DNA of 64,000 bases from Oryzias latipes (taxonomy: Eukaryota > Chordata > Actinopteri > Beloniformes > Adrianichthyidae): the NCBI RefSeq assembly GCF_002234675.1, contig NC_019859.2, positions 3,255,240 through 3,319,239 on the forward strand, in the 5' to 3' direction. Below the pieces are notes generated by a model. The model had not been told where the DNA came from and made no database searches. It saw nothing but the letters and a program-made list of their open reading frames with translations. Shown in pieces: positions 1-10,239 of this stretch. The position numbers and the translations under genes are program-made. The stretch's first letter is position 1, and each line of letters starts with the position of its first letter.

Positions 1-502
1 GAATACTTGCAGACTGCCATGTACGCTGGTTTGCTGCTGTGCTGAGTCTGTCAAGTTCAGGGTCCAAAACAAGGTTGACGTCTCCTCCTATAATGATTGT
101 GGAGTCAGAGTGAACTGAGAGTGAGGTGAAGAATCTGTGAAAGAAGGAAGAGTCGTCAGCATTCGGGCCATATATGCTGGCGATGCAAAAGTCCTTATTC
201 TGAATGGATATATTAATGATTACAAATCTGCCTTCTGGGTCAGTAACTGTATCCTTATGAGTAAATGTAACATTTTTATTAATCAAAACTGCAACCCCTC
301 TTTGTTTGGAGTTGAAACTGGCAGAATACATAGCTGGATACTGGGAACAGCACAGGAGTTGACCAGCTGATAAAGATAAATGGGTCTCCTGCAGCAGAGC
401 TATATCTGCTTTAAGATCATTCAGGTGATTTAACACTTTCAATCTCTTTGGCCCAGAACCAAGTCCACGCACATTCCAGCTAACGATGTTAAGACTGCTC
501 AT
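1..502 (-). mobile_element. L1-like LINE, ORF2 endonuclease start (runs off the window)
   Basis: On the minus strand an open frame starts with ATG at 502 and stays open to base 1, so the element continues beyond the window. It opens MSSLNIVSWNVRGLG, then has LQETHLS about 40 residues in, ASIYGPN near residue 110 and GGDVN near residue 140. These are the usual blocks of an L1/Tx1-clade apurinic-like endonuclease, which nicks target DNA for reverse transcription; the catalytic N, E and D positions look present. I saw no stop or frameshift in the roughly 165 visible codons, so this part is young or well kept. ORF1 lies upstream on the same strand. Whether the reverse transcriptase beyond the edge is intact cannot be told. 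Confidence 0.9.
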
Positions 503-1025
503 AGCTGTTCTAACCGGGAGAGTGCAAGGCTAAATAGTGCGTGTGCCCGTCCGTGTGCGCGTGCCCGCTGTGCGTACCTGCTACACTGACAAGCGCTATG
601 CGTTGTGGGTGAACGTATCTTGGCTATGAGCTGCATGTTATGTGCGTCCTGTGTGAGCCTAAGTGAGGTTTTTGCAGTTTATCAACGTGTGTGTGCGGGA
701 TCGCGTGTGCATGCTCTTATGCGCGCTAGTATGCGCGCGCGCCCGTTCCGTGCATAAATAAATACTCACCATGGTTGCGTTGACTTTACCTGATTCACAT
801 ATGAGGACATGGGAAGGGGGGGGGACAAGAGAAAAGAGAGAGGGAAAGAGAAAGAACAAAAAACAAAAACAACGAAACAACAACAGAAACATGAATGTGA
901 GAGAAAGAAAAAACACTTTTCCTGAGAGGTGTGGATTATTGATGATCCGATTATTTCCTATTCAATTAAATAAGTTTGCGGGTTTCTTCTGGGCAGCGCA
1001 GATGTCAGTGCGCCTCTGAAAGCCT

Positions 1026-1451
1026 TCAGCACAGCCAGGGTGTTACCTCTGGGTCCCGGAACAGCTTGCCATTCACAAAAAGTTTATCAACAGCAACCAC
1101 CGCGCGTGCTCCAGCAGACAGGTGCTTCCTCCTCAGCGGGAAGAGGATTTTCCGACGGCGGAGGATCTCGCCTGGAAACTGATCATTCACGCTATAATGT
1201 GTGTCTTTCAGCTCGCGCCCTCTGCTTTTTACCTGCATCTTTTGTTTATAATGTTCAAATTTAGCAACAATAGGACGGGGACGCTGATTGTCCGGCCTTT
1301 TTCCTCCGAGCCGGTGAACCCTGTGAAAGGAGATCTTCTGGACTTCTTCCTTGGGGAGTTTCAGGTGGACCTCTATAAAGGACTTAACAATGTTCTCCGG
1401 GACTTCCCCTGCCTCTTCTGGAATCCCTGCGAACACTAGATTGTCCCTCAT
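1026..1451 (-). mobile_element. L1-like LINE, ORF1 C-terminal part
   Basis: A 141-residue open frame on the minus strand contains RDNLVFAGIPE near its start, then ISFHRVHRLG and PRPIVAKFEHYKQK. This is the RNA-recognition-like core and C-terminal domain of L1 ORF1 proteins (transposase_22 type), the RNA chaperone of the retrotransposition complex. It lies 5' of the endonuclease frame that starts at 502, giving the normal ORF1-ORF2 order. The N-terminal coiled coil is missing because the copy ends near 1500, a 5' truncation typical of target-primed reverse transcription. The bases between 503 and 1025 hold the ORF1 tail and inter-ORF spacer, with GT/GC-alternating sequence around 520-760. Confidence 0.85.
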
Positions 1452-1519
1452 GCTCCTCGCCTGAAGATCCAGGAGGGTTTCCTTGATTCTGGTGATTTTG
1501 AATCATGCACCTGACAAAT

Positions 1520-1720
1520 ATCCAAATTTACAAAAAGAAAAAGAAAAAACTAAAACTAACACTAAAACTAATAAAAACTAAACTAAAACGAAGCAATTTC
1601 AAAAAATAAAAACTAATAAAAACTAGTAAAGCTGCCTCTAAAAACTAATTAAAACTAAATAAGTTTAAAAACAAAAATTCAAAACGAAATAAAAACTAAA
1701 ACTAATAAAAAATGCGAAAC
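1520..1720. repeat. A-rich tandem repeat (AAACTAAAACTAAT type)
   Basis: About 200 bases of irregular tandem repeat built from AAACTAAAA and ACTAATAAA units. It abuts the 5'-truncated end of the L1 copy. The next stretch, about 1731-1890, holds no gene I recognise; it may be an LTR-type repeat end but I cannot support that firmly. Confidence 0.7.
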
Positions 1721-2094
1721 TATTATAACCTTGGTCTCAGCTTCGTCAGAGCCTCCAGCCACGCCAACTCCAGAACCTCATCGGATCGCAAAAAAAAATC
1801 TTTATTACTCACCTAACCACTTACCTGTCTCCTCCTTCCGGGTTACAGCATTTGGGTCTGTCTTGTTTTCGGATCATGACAATTGTGATGTGTCATTTTC
1901 TCACCAGTACATAATCCAATTAACATTTTGATACTCTATTGCCATCTACAATCTAAAAAGAATCCCAAAGGACCCTCTTCACATTTGTGCTTTTTAGTCA
2001 GATGTAATATGAGTTATTATAACATGATTTGACTGGTATGCTGTTCTGCTAAAGGTAACTTGCAAACCATTATGGGATTCCTAAATGTAGCTTT

Positions 2095-2219
2095 TCAGCG
2101 TTTTAATCTTATGCTGCTAAAAGCTGGAACAGTCTCCCTGAGGTTGTGAAACAGGCCTCTACTGTGCTAACGTTCAAGTCTAGACTCAAAACATTCCTGT
2201 TTAGCCATGTATATGACTG
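2095..2219 (+). mobile_element. L2/CR1-like LINE, last residues of the reverse transcriptase protein
   Basis: A short plus-strand frame reads AAKSWNSLPEVVKQ followed by FKSRLKTFLF and a stop. This is the familiar C-terminal tail of Jockey-superfamily (L2/CR1-type) LINE proteins, in which a WNSLP block precedes an FK..LK..LF block. Only the tail survives. About 1900-2090 and 2220-2320 hold no other recognisable feature. Confidence 0.7.
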
Positions 2220-2324
2220 AAGGGTACTTAACCACACCTTTTTTTGTTTTCTTTCTTTTCTTTCATCTAAAGAAAATTCTATCAAAATGTTTTTTTTAAT
2301 CTTTGCACTGTTATGTATTGTGAT

Positions 2325-3300
2325 TCAAGATTCAAGTTTTTATTGCCGTTTGCTCATGCAGTACATCGGAAATTTTCTTTGGCATCTCTCATGTCAGGGT
2401 AAATTAAAAGGACAAAAATTTGAAAAAATAAATAGAATAAAGTTAAAAGTTAAAATTAGACAACAAAATTCCAAGGTGTATAAATATGAGTAAAATATGA
2501 ATACGAATATTGCAGCGACCCAGTCTGTACAGAAGAATTATTGCACATATTATTGTTTATTGCACTTAGTGATTCAGTCCAGTCTTCCCTCTCTGTTGTC
2601 CTTTGCCAGCATTCTGATTGCTGTTGGGAAGAAGCTGTCGTGGAAGCGTGTGGTATGTGCGTGGATGCTTTCAGGCCTGCAACGTCTGAGGATGTGGCCT
2701 GAGTCCACACATTGGATCAGTGCATGAGAAGGGTGGTGTCTGTCTCTGATGATCTTAGAGACTCTCCTCTTGCAGCGCAGTTCATAGATGGTCTCCATGG
2801 ATGGAAGGTTGCAACCTATAATTTTCCCAGCTGTGTTAATGACCCTCTGCAGCATCTTCCTTTCTTTTATGGTGGTGTTACCAAACCAGGCTGTTCGTCC
2901 GCTGGTGAGGATGCGTTCCCCAAGCCCCCTGTAGGCTTGTGTGAGGGTCCGGCGCTTCAGACCAACCTCCTTCAGCAGCCTGATGAACTACAGCCTCTGC
3001 TGGGCTTTCTTAACTGTGGCAACAGTGTATTTTTCCCAGCTGAAGCTGCTGGTAGTCTGCAGACCCAAGAACCGGTGGCAGTCGGTCCGCTCCACCACAG
3101 TCCCGTTGATGATGAGCGGTTGATGTGGCGGTGCTTTCCTTCTTGTAGTCCACGATTATTTCTTTTGTTTTCTCTACGTTGAGAACAAGGTCGTTGTCCT
3201 CTCCATACATGGTGATCCTGTGCACGAAGTCTCTGTATGCAGACTCGTCCCCTCCTCTGATGAGACCGAGGATGGTTGTGCTGTCTGCATACTGAAGGAA
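2325..3300 (-). mobile_element. Rex1-like LINE, 5'-truncated, minus strand
   Basis: Minus-strand fragments include VEKTKEIIVDY (about 3160), then GKIIGCNLPS, YELRCKRRV and ARTTRFHDSFFPTAIRML type blocks down to about 2580. This is the thumb and C-terminal region of a Jockey-superfamily (Rex1/L2-like) reverse transcriptase. The 3' end, at the low coordinate, finishes with copies of a TTGAATC unit near 2325-2340, the type of short tandem tail these LINEs carry. The frame is broken by several shifts, so the copy is dead. The same family recurs at 19540-21480. Confidence 0.75.
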
Positions 3301-3424
3301 TTTATATTTTTGTGGTCCTTCTTTCTCTTAGGCTTCTTGTCTTATCTTTATTTTATTGAAGGTTCTCTTTCAGGTTTACTGTGTGTGATTCCCGTCCTTT
3401 GAATTTTAAAGGGAGTTCCTGAAC

Positions 3425-3898
3425 ATTGCATATGTAAATAGGTTTTAAGGCTGCAGCTCCAAACTCATCCCCCTTCAGGAGAAACAGTCTTTGATCTTCT
3501 AAGGCAATCTGGAAGGCTTGGTTCTAGGTCTGACATGGGCCATAAATTAACTCTATCTCTGGGACTGATTGTAGCTGTGGGAACCACTTCAGGTGTCCGT
3601 TCACATGTAAAGGACAAAGAGTTGAGACTGACTGCCTGCGGAGAAGGATTCGGGCGACTGTGCTGGACCCCCATGGGGACACAGTTGGGAGTCAGACACA
3701 TCCTGTCAGATAACCCCCTGGATATTTTTGGCGGGAACCAGACGCTGTGATTTTTAAGTATGGACTGAAGGAAGTAGGTGGGCTCCTCTGTCAGCCAATC
3801 TCGAGCAGCCAGAGGCGGAGATACAGCAGCCATATTGCTTCCGGGGGAGGAGATTCTGACCACATGTTTAAAAGTCTGCACTCAAGGAACTTTCCTTT
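3425..3898. other. Unassigned repeat flank, possibly part of an LTR-type fossil
   Basis: This stretch is continuous with 5288-5512 once the retroposon between them is removed. A possible LTR-type segment would begin near 3747 and end near 5512, with an AATAAA at about 5424. I do not recognise any protein in it, and the LTR reading is tentative. If right, it is an old, broken fossil carrying a nested insertion. Confidence 0.3.
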
Positions 3899-5287
3899 TT
3901 TATTTGCAAGGAAGGTGGGACCTAGGACCATCTGTCCCCTGCCTCTTCCCTGGTGGGGGGTACGGGCCCCTTTGCAACGGCGGCCGTGTCCCCGGGGTGC
4001 CGGCTTCCTGGGCCCGGCGGTGCTCTCTCCGCGCGGTGGGGGGGTTCACATTACATCTGAGCCGGGGGTGTTCGTGTCCCTGGGGGGTGGGTTCTGGTCC
4101 TTGCTCCTGAGCGCTGGGCCCCGCCAAATTTCCAACTGTGGCCGAGCCTGGTCGGGCCATATTTACAACACCCCTTGTGGGCCCTCTTTTTTCCCCGGGG
4201 TTCCCCCCTCCTGGGCGGGGGCGGCGGGCCCCTGCCTTGCTCCTCCCTGGACCAACCGTGGGCCAGGCGGATGGCTGCCTGGAGTGCGGAGCGGGTCTAC
4301 CTTGGGGGGTCCTGGCCTGTACCTGGGGTTGGGGCGGGGGGATGCCCGGAACTCCTGGGTGGTGGTGGGGTGCTTCTCTGGGGCTGTGGGCGTCCTTCTC
4401 CGGTGGGGTCCTGCGTTGGGCTCTCCCGGCGCGGCGGGGGGGCTGCTCTCCTGGTTGGGCTGGGGCGGCGCTCTCTTTCCCTCCGTGCTTCCCTGCTCTC
4501 TGGCTCTGGGGGCCTTGCGGCGGTCCTGCTGGCCCTGGCCTGGGTGGCGGGCTTGGTCGCCCGGGCGGCGGTTGTTCCCTGCCGGTTCCCGTGTGGCGTT
4601 GGGGGGATTCCGGCTGCCGCTGCTGCTGCGGTGGGGTTCTTGGGGTGGGGATGGCTGGGCACTCTCCCTCCTTCTTTTCACTTTCCACCATCCATTTTAG
4701 AAGAACATAAACACTCACCTGAGCACAGGTGTTAGCTCACCTTTGCACTAACAGTTTGCATGACTGAATGACTGAAATATTTCACACTAGTTGGTTTTAA
4801 GGCATAAGTATGCGTGTGAACACTATCTGTTTTGTGTACATGTCGACAGGTGGACATTTTTGCAGCTAGCAGGTGTGTTTATAACACTTGAGTGTGTGTG
4901 GACAGGCTCCGCCCTTTTTGTACTACGTTTGAACCTTACCATAACATGGAACTAGACACAACCAGTAAACTTGTTGCTTTATGCTGCTTCATGGTCTTAT
5001 CCCCCCTCCCCTCCTATTATCACCCTCCTACCCCCCCTCTCTCTAACGTCCCTCTCTCTTCTTCCCCTCTTTCCTTTTCCGTCCGGTCCAACACCAAAGA
5101 TTTTCAGACATGGTTGAAATTAATAAAGTTTGGCCTCAATTACAAAAGGGGTTTATTCAGACATACCTTTGGTTTGTCTGAAGATTAATAACCCCTCTTG
5201 TTAAAGTAAAATATGTCCAACACAAGAGGCCCTCAGCTCTCATCTGTCTGCCCAGCTGTTGGACGGGACAAGTTAAAAAAAAAAAAA
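3899..5287 (+). mobile_element. GC-rich retroposon (copy 1) with 3' hairpin, oligo-A tail and target-site duplication
   Basis: About 1.39 kb. The left 800 bases are very GC-rich (G-runs, CCCGGG and GGCGG blocks) and open in most frames, which is a composition effect. The right part is ordinary sequence with a pyrimidine-rich patch at 5000-5090. Near the end, GTCCAACA (5215) and TGTTGGAC (about 5262) form an 8-bp inverted repeat around a 35-40 base loop. GGACAAGTT and about 15 A residues follow. The insertion is bracketed by AAGGAACTTTCCTTT at 3884-3898 and again directly after the A tail at 5288-5302, a 15-bp target-site duplication. This is the signature of LINE-type target-primed insertion. 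No coding region is recognised. Related copies are at 14510, 16440, 18330 and 23465. Confidence 0.7.
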
Positions 5288-5514
5288 AAGGAACTTTCCT
5301 TTGTTCTCAACAGGCTGGCATGTTAAGACGCTGGTAATTTTGCGCTGTGGAAGCTCTGGAACTTTGGGAACCCAGACGTCTGTTTTATTTTGTTTTACTC
5401 TGTTTTAGAAATATTCTTAGGGAATAAATTTGTTAATCTTAATCCGGTCGAATCCAGTGGTTTCTTCTTCTCGACTTTTTTGAACACGCAAGGAAAGTAA
5501 TCTCAAAGCGACAG

Positions 5515-6011
5515 ATTATTTCCTACAATACTTAATGATGATGTTGTTGGAGTCGGGGAAGGTGCAGTCGTAGGTGTAAAGTGAGAAAAGCTTTGGGCTG
5601 AGGCAGCACCCCTGCAGTGTACCGGTGCTGACTGTCAGCTCAGCAGAAACCTTCTTTCCCATCTTCACCACCTGTGGTCGGTCAGTGAGAAAGTCAAGGA
5701 TCCAGTTTCTGGTGGGTGTTGGTATTCTCAGTTCTGCGAGTTTATCAGTCAGCTTCAGGGGCCTGATGGTATTGAAGGCAAAGCTATAGTAAAAGGAACA
5801 GAATCCCGGCATACGTGTTCTTGGAGTCCAGATGTTGCAGTGTGGAGTGAAGTGCCAGTGCCACCGCATCTTCTGCTGATCTGTTGGGGCGGTAGGCGAA
5901 CTGGTGGGGGTCTGCTGATTCGTCGATCAGGGAGTTGATGTGGGACAGAACCAGCTTTTCCAGACATTTCATTGCTGCAGGGGTGAGAGCCACGGGTCTC
6001 AGGTCGTTCAT
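5515..6011 (-). mobile_element. Rex1-like LINE, reverse transcriptase fragment
   Basis: On the minus strand RPVALTPAAMKCLEKLV is followed by HQFAYRPNRSAEDAV, then WILDFLTDRPQVV and GTLQGCCLSPKLFSLYT. These are the central reverse transcriptase motifs of a Jockey-superfamily (Rex1-like) element; GTLQGCCLSP stands for the usual GAPQGC.LSP. The FADD catalytic block is not visible and a frame change separates the two halves. It faces the plus-strand fragment at 6245, so the two are separate insertions or one inverted copy. Confidence 0.75.
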
Positions 6012-6244
6012 CGCTGCGACGTGTGTTTTTTTCTAATGCATTGTCCTGTGTTGTGAAGTACTTTGAATTACTTTCTGTACGAATTTTTTTTGGTTGCAGA
6101 AATTAACATAAAACAAACAAAAAAAAAACTTCTGGGGTGAGGCTGTTGGAGTCCAATACTTCCCAACGTTTTCCATAAGAACTATTATGCATATATTTTG
6201 CGAAAAGATCAGTGACTTTTGTGTTTCATTCAAACACGGGAATA

Positions 6245-6937
6245 TTACCTTCTACAGGGGGGCCATCGAGAGCATCCTGACCAGCTGCATCACCGTGTGG
6301 TACGGAGCCTGCAACGCGTCCTGCCGGAAAACTCTGCAGCACATTGTGAGAACAGCTGAGAAGATCATCGGTGTCCCTCTTACTGGCCTCTCGGACATTT
6401 ACCGCTCCCGCCTCACCCGCAAAGCCATCAGGATTGCAGGGGACCCCACACACCCATCCCAGAGACACTTCAACCTGCTGCCATCAGGGAGGAGGCTGCA
6501 AAGTCTGCAGGCCAGAACCAGCAGACTAAAAGACAGTTTCCTCCATCAGGCGATAAGGACACTCAACTCCCTCCCTGCCCTCCCCCCTCTGGCCCCTCCA
6601 CTCCGTCCTACAAAACCACACTGAAAACTTTCACAACAGTTCAGATCACCACCTTCACCAAAGACTGCCATCACTAACTCATCCACTTACTGTTCTCAGC
6701 ACTGTTGTCACTTTAAACTGCCACTTTAACCATCTCATTGCTCTCTGCACTGTTTAGACTACTGTTATTCTTCTTATTATTGCTGTCTTTTTATCTATTT
6801 TTTAAGTCGTTTATTTATTTATTATTTTATATGCTGCTTGCACTGTGGGGTGAGAGGAAAGCAATTTCATCTGTGCTGTATGTCTTTATGGATGCAGTAC
6901 ATTTGACAATAAAGCCGACTTTGACTTTGACTTTGAT
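6245..6937 (+). mobile_element. Rex1-like LINE, C-terminus and 3' tail
   Basis: A plus-strand frame to 6624 carries ESILTSCITVWYGACNA, AEKIIGVPLTGLSDIY and LLPSGRRLQSLQARTSRLKD, the C-terminal region of a Jockey-superfamily LINE protein. The 3' untranslated part contains an ACAATAAAG signal near 6907 and ends in a short TTTGACT tandem (about 6910-6935), the terminal repeat tail expected for these elements. The upstream reverse transcriptase domain is missing, consistent with 5' truncation. Confidence 0.75.
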
Positions 6938-7219
6938 TAGCAGGGATTATTTGACTCATGTGTTTCCAAGAAGATTAAGTGAGGCAAGAGAAGTCTCAGG
7001 ACAAGGATTCTGCCAATAAAGAAAAGTCTGTTTGGACAATGGACTTGCAAGCCACTGTGTCCAAAAACCCCAGCCAGCAGTCTATATTGCACAACAAAAG
7101 TGCAGCCCCAAACCTTAACCCTTTTCAACTTGGGCTAAAAGAAAGCTGCTGCTACATTTGAGAGAAATCAAAAGGTGACCTGTGTAGTGAGGTATTTGCT
7201 CATCTTTCGTATTGTTATT

Positions 7220-7422
7220 TTAACCCTTGTGCTATCCTATGACCCCACCCTTACATTGACATGTTCTCCCTACCGTGAAAAAGGTGGAGAGGATTTCATG
7301 TAATCCATGGACACCAGTGAAGATCACAAATCATTGAAGAAAATAGGTTCTGCGCACTGTTTAGTGGGGTGTAGATGACCCACCTCCCATTATTAAAGTG
7401 CCTAGGATAGAACAAGGGTTAA
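7220..7422. mobile_element. piggyBac MITE with TTAA target duplication
   Basis: TTAA at 7220-7223 is followed by CCCTTGTGCTATCCTA. At the other end TAGGATAGAACAAGGG is followed by TTAA at 7419-7422. The two termini are inverted repeats of about 16 bp with one mismatch. CCC termini and a duplicated TTAA are diagnostic of piggyBac-family transposons. The 195-bp element has no coding capacity and would need transposase in trans. Confidence 0.85.
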
Positions 7423-7437
7423 ATGTGTGATCAAAGG

Positions 7438-7485
7438 CCATCCTTCATACTATGATCTCAAGGAGATCATAGTTTGAAGTGATGG
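7438..7485. repeat. Near-perfect 22-bp hairpin
   Basis: The arms pair over about 22 bases with one mismatch and one bulge, closed by a 3-base loop (AAG at about 7460-7462). The inner core ACTATGATCTC / GAGATCATAGT pairs perfectly. It sits just beside the piggyBac MITE. The loop is too small for a typical microRNA precursor. From here to 8035 I see no gene. Confidence 0.7.
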
Positions 7486-8035
7486 TTACCATTATCAGAA
7501 TCCCAAAGCATGCATGGCAAATGCAAACTCTGAGTTTGCAAGGAAAAATGGGCTAATAATTCAGAAATACCTTGCTGCAGGTTTTACAAATGAGGTGTGA
7601 CAGCATTCATAGCACTATTACACAAAAGAATAGTTTGCAGATATTTTCACGCCAAGAGACTATGTCATCATACTTCAGATGTAGTACAGTTGTAATAGGC
7701 TTTCATTATTACAGACGCGTCAGTAAGCTTGCACTCCAGCCACATCTAAAACACATCCTAGTGTGTATCCCAGAATAACAAACAACTCACATACGTCACA
7801 TAAAAGTGCTAAAGCACGATGGGTGCCTGAAACTTAATAGATCTTTTTTCTTCAGCATCAGACCAGGCAAAAATGCTTGATATCCAACTGTGCATTACTT
7901 GCGGGCTCTTCGGTTTAGCAGTGATGGCTAGGTCCATTCAGACTGTCCTTCTTAGAAGCCTCTGTATTGAAAGAACTGCCACAAAGGGTACAGATGTCAA
8001 ATGGGCCATTGGTATGGATTAGATTGTGTCCATGT

Positions 8036-9673
8036 TGTCACGGTGGTGGGGTGGCTCGAGAGCCGGTAGGACCCAGTAGCAGAGGCGGAGGCACGAGGAT
8101 CAGAGTCTAATGGATTTAATAAACAAAAACCAAACACAAAGCGCTGCAGAGCAGAATTTCTGAACAAACAAAACTTACTTGACGTGGCGAGGAACATGAA
8201 ACATGGAACGTGGCAAGAGACAGCATGATATGAAACACCATGACAAGACTAATGGACCAGCACAGGAGGAAGGCAGAGACAAGACTTAAATACAGACAGG
8301 GCAGACAAGACACAGGTGGACACGGTCAGGGCTGATGGGGACCAAAGGAAGTAAAACTCAAGAAACAAGACAAAACAGGACCTTTCAAAATAAAACAGGA
8401 AACAGAAAACAAGACAGAACGGCGAGGCAGGTCCGGAGAAGGGCCGGGCAGTCCGACGAGGCAGGTCCGGAGAAGGGCCGGGCGGTCCGGCGAGGCAGGT
8501 CCGGAGGACGGCCGGGGGGCCGTGGAGTCAGGCGTGGAGTCAGGCGTGGAGTCAGGCGTGGAGTCAGGCTTGGAGTCAGGCTTGGAGTCAGGCTTGGAGT
8601 CATCGGGCCAGCAGTCGGCCGGCGGGTCGGGCCAGCAGTCGGCCGGCGGGTCGGGCCAGCAGTCGAGCTCCGGCGGGTTGGGCCAGCAGTCGAGCTCCGG
8701 CGGGTCGGGCCAGCAGTCGAGCTCTGGCGGGTCGGGCATGCCCTTGGAAGCGGGGATTGGTTGGGGTTCAGGCGGAACCCCCCTGGGAGCCGGGACGGGT
8801 CGGGGTGCAGGCGGCACCTCCCTGGGAGCCGGGGCGGGTCGGGGGGCAGGCGGCACCCCCCTGGGATCCGGGGCGGGTCGGGGTGGAGGCGGCACCCCCC
8901 TGGGATCCGGGACGGGTCGGGGTGCAGGCGGCTCCCAGTGTAGTCCGGGCGGCTCCCACTCCAGGGAGATGAGGGAAACTGGGCCTGATCGAAAATCCAA
9001 AAAGTTCTAGTCCTTTCTGCTTCCCGGCAGTAGGCAGTAGGTTCCAGACGCAAAGCACAAAGCGCTGCAGAGCAGGTTTTCAGAACAAAACAAAACTTAC
9101 TTGACGTGGCGAGGAACATGAAACGAGAACGTGGCGAGGAACATGGAACTAGACAGCATGAACACCATAACAGAGGTATGGACCAGCACAGGAGGAAGGC
9201 AGAGACAAGACTTAAATACAGACAGGGCAGACAAGACACAGGTGGACACGGTCAGGGCTGATGGGGACCAAAGGAAATATATGTAAGTTTTTGTTCTATG
9301 AACCTGCATACTGTCATGGTTTTGAGTTTTTTGTCTTGTTTTTCGTCTTAGTTCTTGTTCTGTCTTGTTTTCTGTTTCCTGTTTTATTTTGAAAGGTCCT
9401 GTCTTGTCTTGTTTCTTGAGTTTTACTTCCTTTGGTCCCCATCAGCCCTGACCGTGTCCACCTGTGTCTTGTCTGCCCTGTCTGTATTTAAGTCTTGTCT
9501 CTGCCTTCCTCCTGTGCTGGTCCATACCTCTGTTATGGTGTTCATGCTGTCTAGTTCCATGTTCCTCGCCACGTTCTCGTTTCATGTTCCTCGCCACGTC
9601 AATCTCTGATCCGTGTGCCTCCGCTTCTGCTTCTGGGTCCAACCGGCTCTCGAGTCATCCCACCACCGTGACA
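8036..9673. mobile_element. Cluster of gypsy-like LTR fossils around proline-rich minisatellites
   Basis: Three related LTR-type segments lie here: one in minus orientation at 8036 to about 8420, a second partial minus copy at about 9040-9290, and a plus-orientation copy at 9312-9673. The last begins TGTCATGG and ends CCGTGACA, the TG...CA ends of an LTR, and looks like a solo LTR of 362 bp. Between the first two lies sequence encoding tandem proline-rich repeats on the minus strand (separate entry). The elements are broken and incomplete; no pol domain is visible. The arms are still easy to align by eye, suggesting moderate age. Confidence 0.6.
8423..8935 (-). repeat. Compound minisatellite encoding proline-rich repeats
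   Basis: Four different tandem arrays follow one another. About three units of a roughly 34-base GGTCCGGAGAAGGGCCGGG repeat lie at 8423-8510. About seven units of the 12-base GGAGTCAGGCGT repeat lie at 8522-8605. Five units of a 24-27 base CAGCAGTCGGCCGGCGGGTC type repeat lie at 8610-8735. Four or five units of about 39 bases with GGAGCCGGGACGGGTCGGGG lie at 8770-8930. Read on the minus strand they give repeated PDPPELDCW, PDSTPDST and PRPAPDPRG units. The arrays sit inside the LTR fossil cluster and probably derive from its internal region. Confidence 0.65.
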
Positions 9674-10067
9674 CATGTGCTCTGACAATCAAGAAGAAAG
9701 TACCAGAACCTTCAGTCAATAAAACCTCTTATTTTACAATTGCCCACTCTGATAGGCATCAGACAAGAACCCTACAAAGAAGAGCTGGAAAGAGAAGTGA
9801 AGACATGCACATTCCTCCGAAGCATTATGTTCAGTTATCTTGTTAATAATGTTTTATTCCTAATAGTATAAAGGCATGTTCAAAAACAGTCATTTAATTC
9901 TCCCATGCTCCATGTTTGGGTAGCTTTGTTGTTTGTATGTTCTCATAGCTATTTTGATTAAAATTCTTAGTAACTATCATATATTCAACAAACTGTTTAG
10001 TTCTTTGTGTTTCATGAAAAATCTCAGAAAAAATGAGGCATTTATTTTAAGAAGGTTTTTTGGGAAC
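9674..10067. other. No recognised gene
   Basis: A short plus-strand frame at 9690-9840 has no family resemblance I know. The rest is AT-rich. Confidence 0.5.
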
Positions 10068-10176
10068 ACAGCTGTGTTTTTCACATACCTGACATGTTTC
10101 GACAGATGTCTTCCGTCTTCAGCAGAGACTGATTTTCTCCGTCGCAACATGTCAGGTATGTGAAAAACACAGCCGT
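10068..10176. repeat. Fold-back repeat with 36-base arms
   Basis: The left arm at 10068-10103 and right arm at 10141-10176 are reverse complements over 36 bases with two differences (core CACATACCTGACATGTT). The 37-base spacer contains a second small inverted repeat (GTCTTCAGCAGAGACTG region). It is probably the terminal part of a mobile element. Confidence 0.7.
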
Positions 10177-10239
10177 ATCTAAAATGCAAGAACCGAAGAA
10201 ATCAATCAATTAAATACAGACACTATGAACTTTATTGAA

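Noticed and set aside
3900-4735. Long overlapping open frames on both strands (up to 317 codons)
   Set aside because: The region is extremely GC-rich, so stops are rare in every frame. No protein family is recognisable, and the unit is a retroposon with an A tail.
3747-5512. Confident LTR call around the nested GC-rich retroposon
   Set aside because: TG...CA-like ends and an AATAAA are suggestive, but no second LTR or recognisable internal domain is visible, so it is listed only as a tentative flank.
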